From: Desulfobulbaceae bacterium
GTDB taxonomy: Bacteria > Desulfobacterota > Desulfobulbia > Desulfobulbales > Desulfobulbaceae
Assembly (NCBI GenBank): GCA_026986885.1
Contig: JALSNT010000146.1
Span: forward strand, 1 to 15,229
Length of the DNA stretch: 15,229 nucleotides
Direction: 5' to 3'
Numbering within the stretch: the first letter of the stretch is position 1; every line of letters starts with the position of its first letter. Below the pieces are notes generated by a model. That model did no database searches and had not been told where the DNA came from. It saw only the letters and a list, made by a program, of their open reading frames with translations. Position numbers and translations under genes: made by a program. Of this stretch, positions 13,814-15,229 are shown piece by piece.

Positions 13814-15145
13814 TTACTTCTCCTCCTCTTTTATTGACGTCTGGGCAATATTCAGGCTTTTCAAAATAATCAGGGCTGTCTGCAGCTGATTATCACGGGC
13901 AACCCTCTGCGCAACGTTTTTTTGTTCCCTGGCGTTGTTTTTTGGTATTTTGCTGCCGGAGTTGTCCTTTTTCCTGCCGCCGTTTTTTAGATGACCGGGC
14001 AGGTCCTTTTCCCGTATCTCCCAGGAGGGATTTTTTTTCTTGTCGGTTACTTGGGATTCGTGAAAGGGAACAACAATGTCCGGAGTGATACCAGTTTCCT
14101 GGATGGAACCGCCGCTTGGCGTGTAATACCTGGCCGTTGTCAACCTTATGCCCGCCCCGTTTGCCATGGGGATGATTGTCTGTACGGATCCCTTGCCGAA
14201 GGTGACCGTGCCGACGATTATGGCCCGGTGGTGATCCTTCATCGCCCCGGCAACTATCTCAGATGCACTCGCCGAACCACCGTTGACCAGCACAACCATG
14301 GGGACATGAAAAGCACCGCTGCCACGATGTGCCTTAAACACCATATCCTGTTCCGGGTTCCGGCCACGGGTGGAAACGATAACCCCTTTATCAAGAAAGA
14401 TATCGGATACCTTGACGGCCTGGTCAAGCAGGCCACCTGGATTATTTCGAAGATCCAGGACAATTCCTTTTACTTTCCCTTTTTTTTCGGCATCGTGTAA
14501 GGCCTTGCGCACCTCCTTTGTTGTCTCCGCCTGAAAATTGGTGATCCTCAGGTACAGCAGCCCCGGGGCAGGTCGCATACTTTTAACGGAATGGAGCGGG
14601 ATGATATCGCGAATCAGTACCAGGTCCAGCAGTTTCTGCTCACCCGGATGATGAATGGTAATGGTGACTTTGGATCCTTTTTTGCCCCGGAGTTGTTTGA
14701 CCGCTTTCATCAGGCCCATGTCTTTGGTAGATTCACCATTGATGCGGATGATCTGATCGCCGGCTCTAATGCCCTGCTGAAATGCCGGCGTTCCTTCAAT
14801 AGGTGAGACCACGGTCAGGATAGAGTCTTTGATGGTAATTTCAATCCCGATTCCACTGAAACTGCCTTTGGTTTCAACCTCTAATTCTTTGAAATCGTCG
14901 GGGAGCATATAGGAAGAATGGGGATCAAGCGAGGTGAGCATGCCGTTGATTGCACCGGTAATGACCTTGTCGGTGTCAACTTCATCAACATAATGCTGCT
15001 GTAACAGAGTCAACACATCGGCAAATGTTTCCAGATCTTTATACGTCTGCTCTCGCTGGTCTATTGTTTTGGCAACTCCGGTCAGGGGAAGGAGGAGACA
15101 CAGGGCAATGCAGCAAAGAATATAATGTTTATTTTTCATTTTCAT
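13814..15145 (-). CDS. C-terminal processing protease, S41 family (CtpA/Prc-like)
   Basis: This 443-residue periplasmic serine protease has a signal peptide (1-25, likely cleavage after GVA). A helical region follows (about 30-90, including MLTSLDPHSSYM), then a PDZ domain (about 95-170, with GSFSGIGIEI and AGDQIIRING). The S41 catalytic core has VLDLRNNPGG (229-238), the nucleophile in NGGSASASE (S293 by the usual 25-residue spacing) and the general base in TFGKGS (K318). CtpA enzymes trim or degrade periplasmic and envelope proteins, often peptidoglycan hydrolases. The tail from about 365 is lysine-rich and looks disordered. MKMK offers two starts, 15145 and 15139, with only an AAAAGAAAAGA purine run upstream. 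Coupling to an overlapping upstream frame may explain the weak ribosome site. Confidence 0.95.
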   Translation of the reverse strand: MKMKNKHYILCCIALCLLLPLTGVAKTIDQREQTYKDLETFADVLTLLQQHYVDEVDTDKVITGAINGMLTSLDPHSSYMLPDDFKELEVETKGSFSGIGIEITIKDSILTVVSPIEGTPAFQQGIRAGDQIIRINGESTKDMGLMKAVKQLRGKKGSKVTITIHHPGEQKLLDLVLIRDIIPLHSVKSMRPAPGLLYLRITNFQAETTKEVRKALHDAEKKGKVKGIVLDLRNNPGGLLDQAVKVSDIFLDKGVIVSTRGRNPEQDMVFKAHRGSGAFHVPMVVLVNGGSASASEIVAGAMKDHHRAIIVGTVTFGKGSVQTIIPMANGAGIRLTTARYYTPSGGSIQETGITPDIVVPFHESQVTDKKKNPSWEIREKDLPGHLKNGGRKKDNSGSKIPKNNAREQKNVAQRVARDNQLQTALIILKSLNIAQTSIKEEEK

Positions 15146-15229
15146 TCTTTTCTTTTGCCGGCTGTTGTTGCCGGTGGGGTAAAATTCGCCGTTCTCTAAA
15201 GATCGGCTGTTTGATTTTTTCGTCTATTT
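15129..15229 (-). CDS. Possible C-terminal end of an upstream gene, cut by window edge
   Basis: On the minus strand, a frame open from the window edge reads 32 residues to TAA at 15129-15131. It overlaps the start of the protease gene by 17 bases. The peptide is charged (starting IDEKIKQPIFRERR and ending NENEK) and matches no family I recognise. The other two frames close earlier or lack continuity, and short overlaps are common in operons. The stretch is too short to be sure it is coding. Confidence 0.35.
   Translation of the reverse strand, partial: IDEKIKQPIFRERRILPHRQQQPAKEKNENEK

Overview
The window looks like a chromosomal segment of a Gram-negative bacterium, most likely a deltaproteobacterium of the Desulfobulbales type (Desulfobacterota). 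This rests on the overall look of the proteins, on an outer-membrane porin with a C-terminal aromatic residue, and on the mix of housekeeping genes. No rRNA or other taxonomic marker is present, so the placement is an inference. There are 13 well-supported protein genes, one of them cut by the left edge, plus one doubtful gene fragment at the right edge. I found no tRNA, rRNA, insertion sequence or CRISPR array.

Bases 1-7914 hold a solute-uptake locus. A DeoR/GlpR-type repressor (minus strand, cut by the left edge) faces an ABC importer: periplasmic binding protein, two permeases, a cytoplasmic metallophosphoesterase and the ATPase. A DcaP-type porin with its own promoter and a strong terminator follows. 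The metallophosphoesterase resembles the glycerophosphodiesterase GpdQ in length and in its metal-binding residues. The simplest model is that the porin and importer bring in a small phosphodiester such as a glycerophosphodiester, the enzyme cleaves it inside the cell, and a phosphorylated product relieves the DeoR-type repressor. The substrate is not proven by the sequence. Inverted repeats built on ATATTTC lie at the repressor promoter, in the divergent region and just upstream of the porin promoter, so they are candidate shared operators.

Bases 7961-10217 hold a VapBC toxin-antitoxin pair with its own promoter and palindromic operators. Two dTDP-rhamnose genes (rfbB, rfbC) follow after only 13 bases, with no visible promoter of their own. 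The other two genes of that pathway, rfbA and rfbD, are not in the window.

Bases 10218-10654 are non-coding and hold two tandem copies of a 159-bp unit. Each copy can form three hairpins, and the two copies differ mainly inside the largest hairpin, where one stem pair shows a compensating change. This is the least explained element in the window.

Bases 10655-15229 hold housekeeping genes: an RNase II/R-family exoribonuclease (minus), the GTPase Era (plus, divergent from the RNase), and a CtpA-type C-terminal processing protease (minus, convergent with era). The end of a possible further minus-strand gene overlaps the protease start at the right edge.
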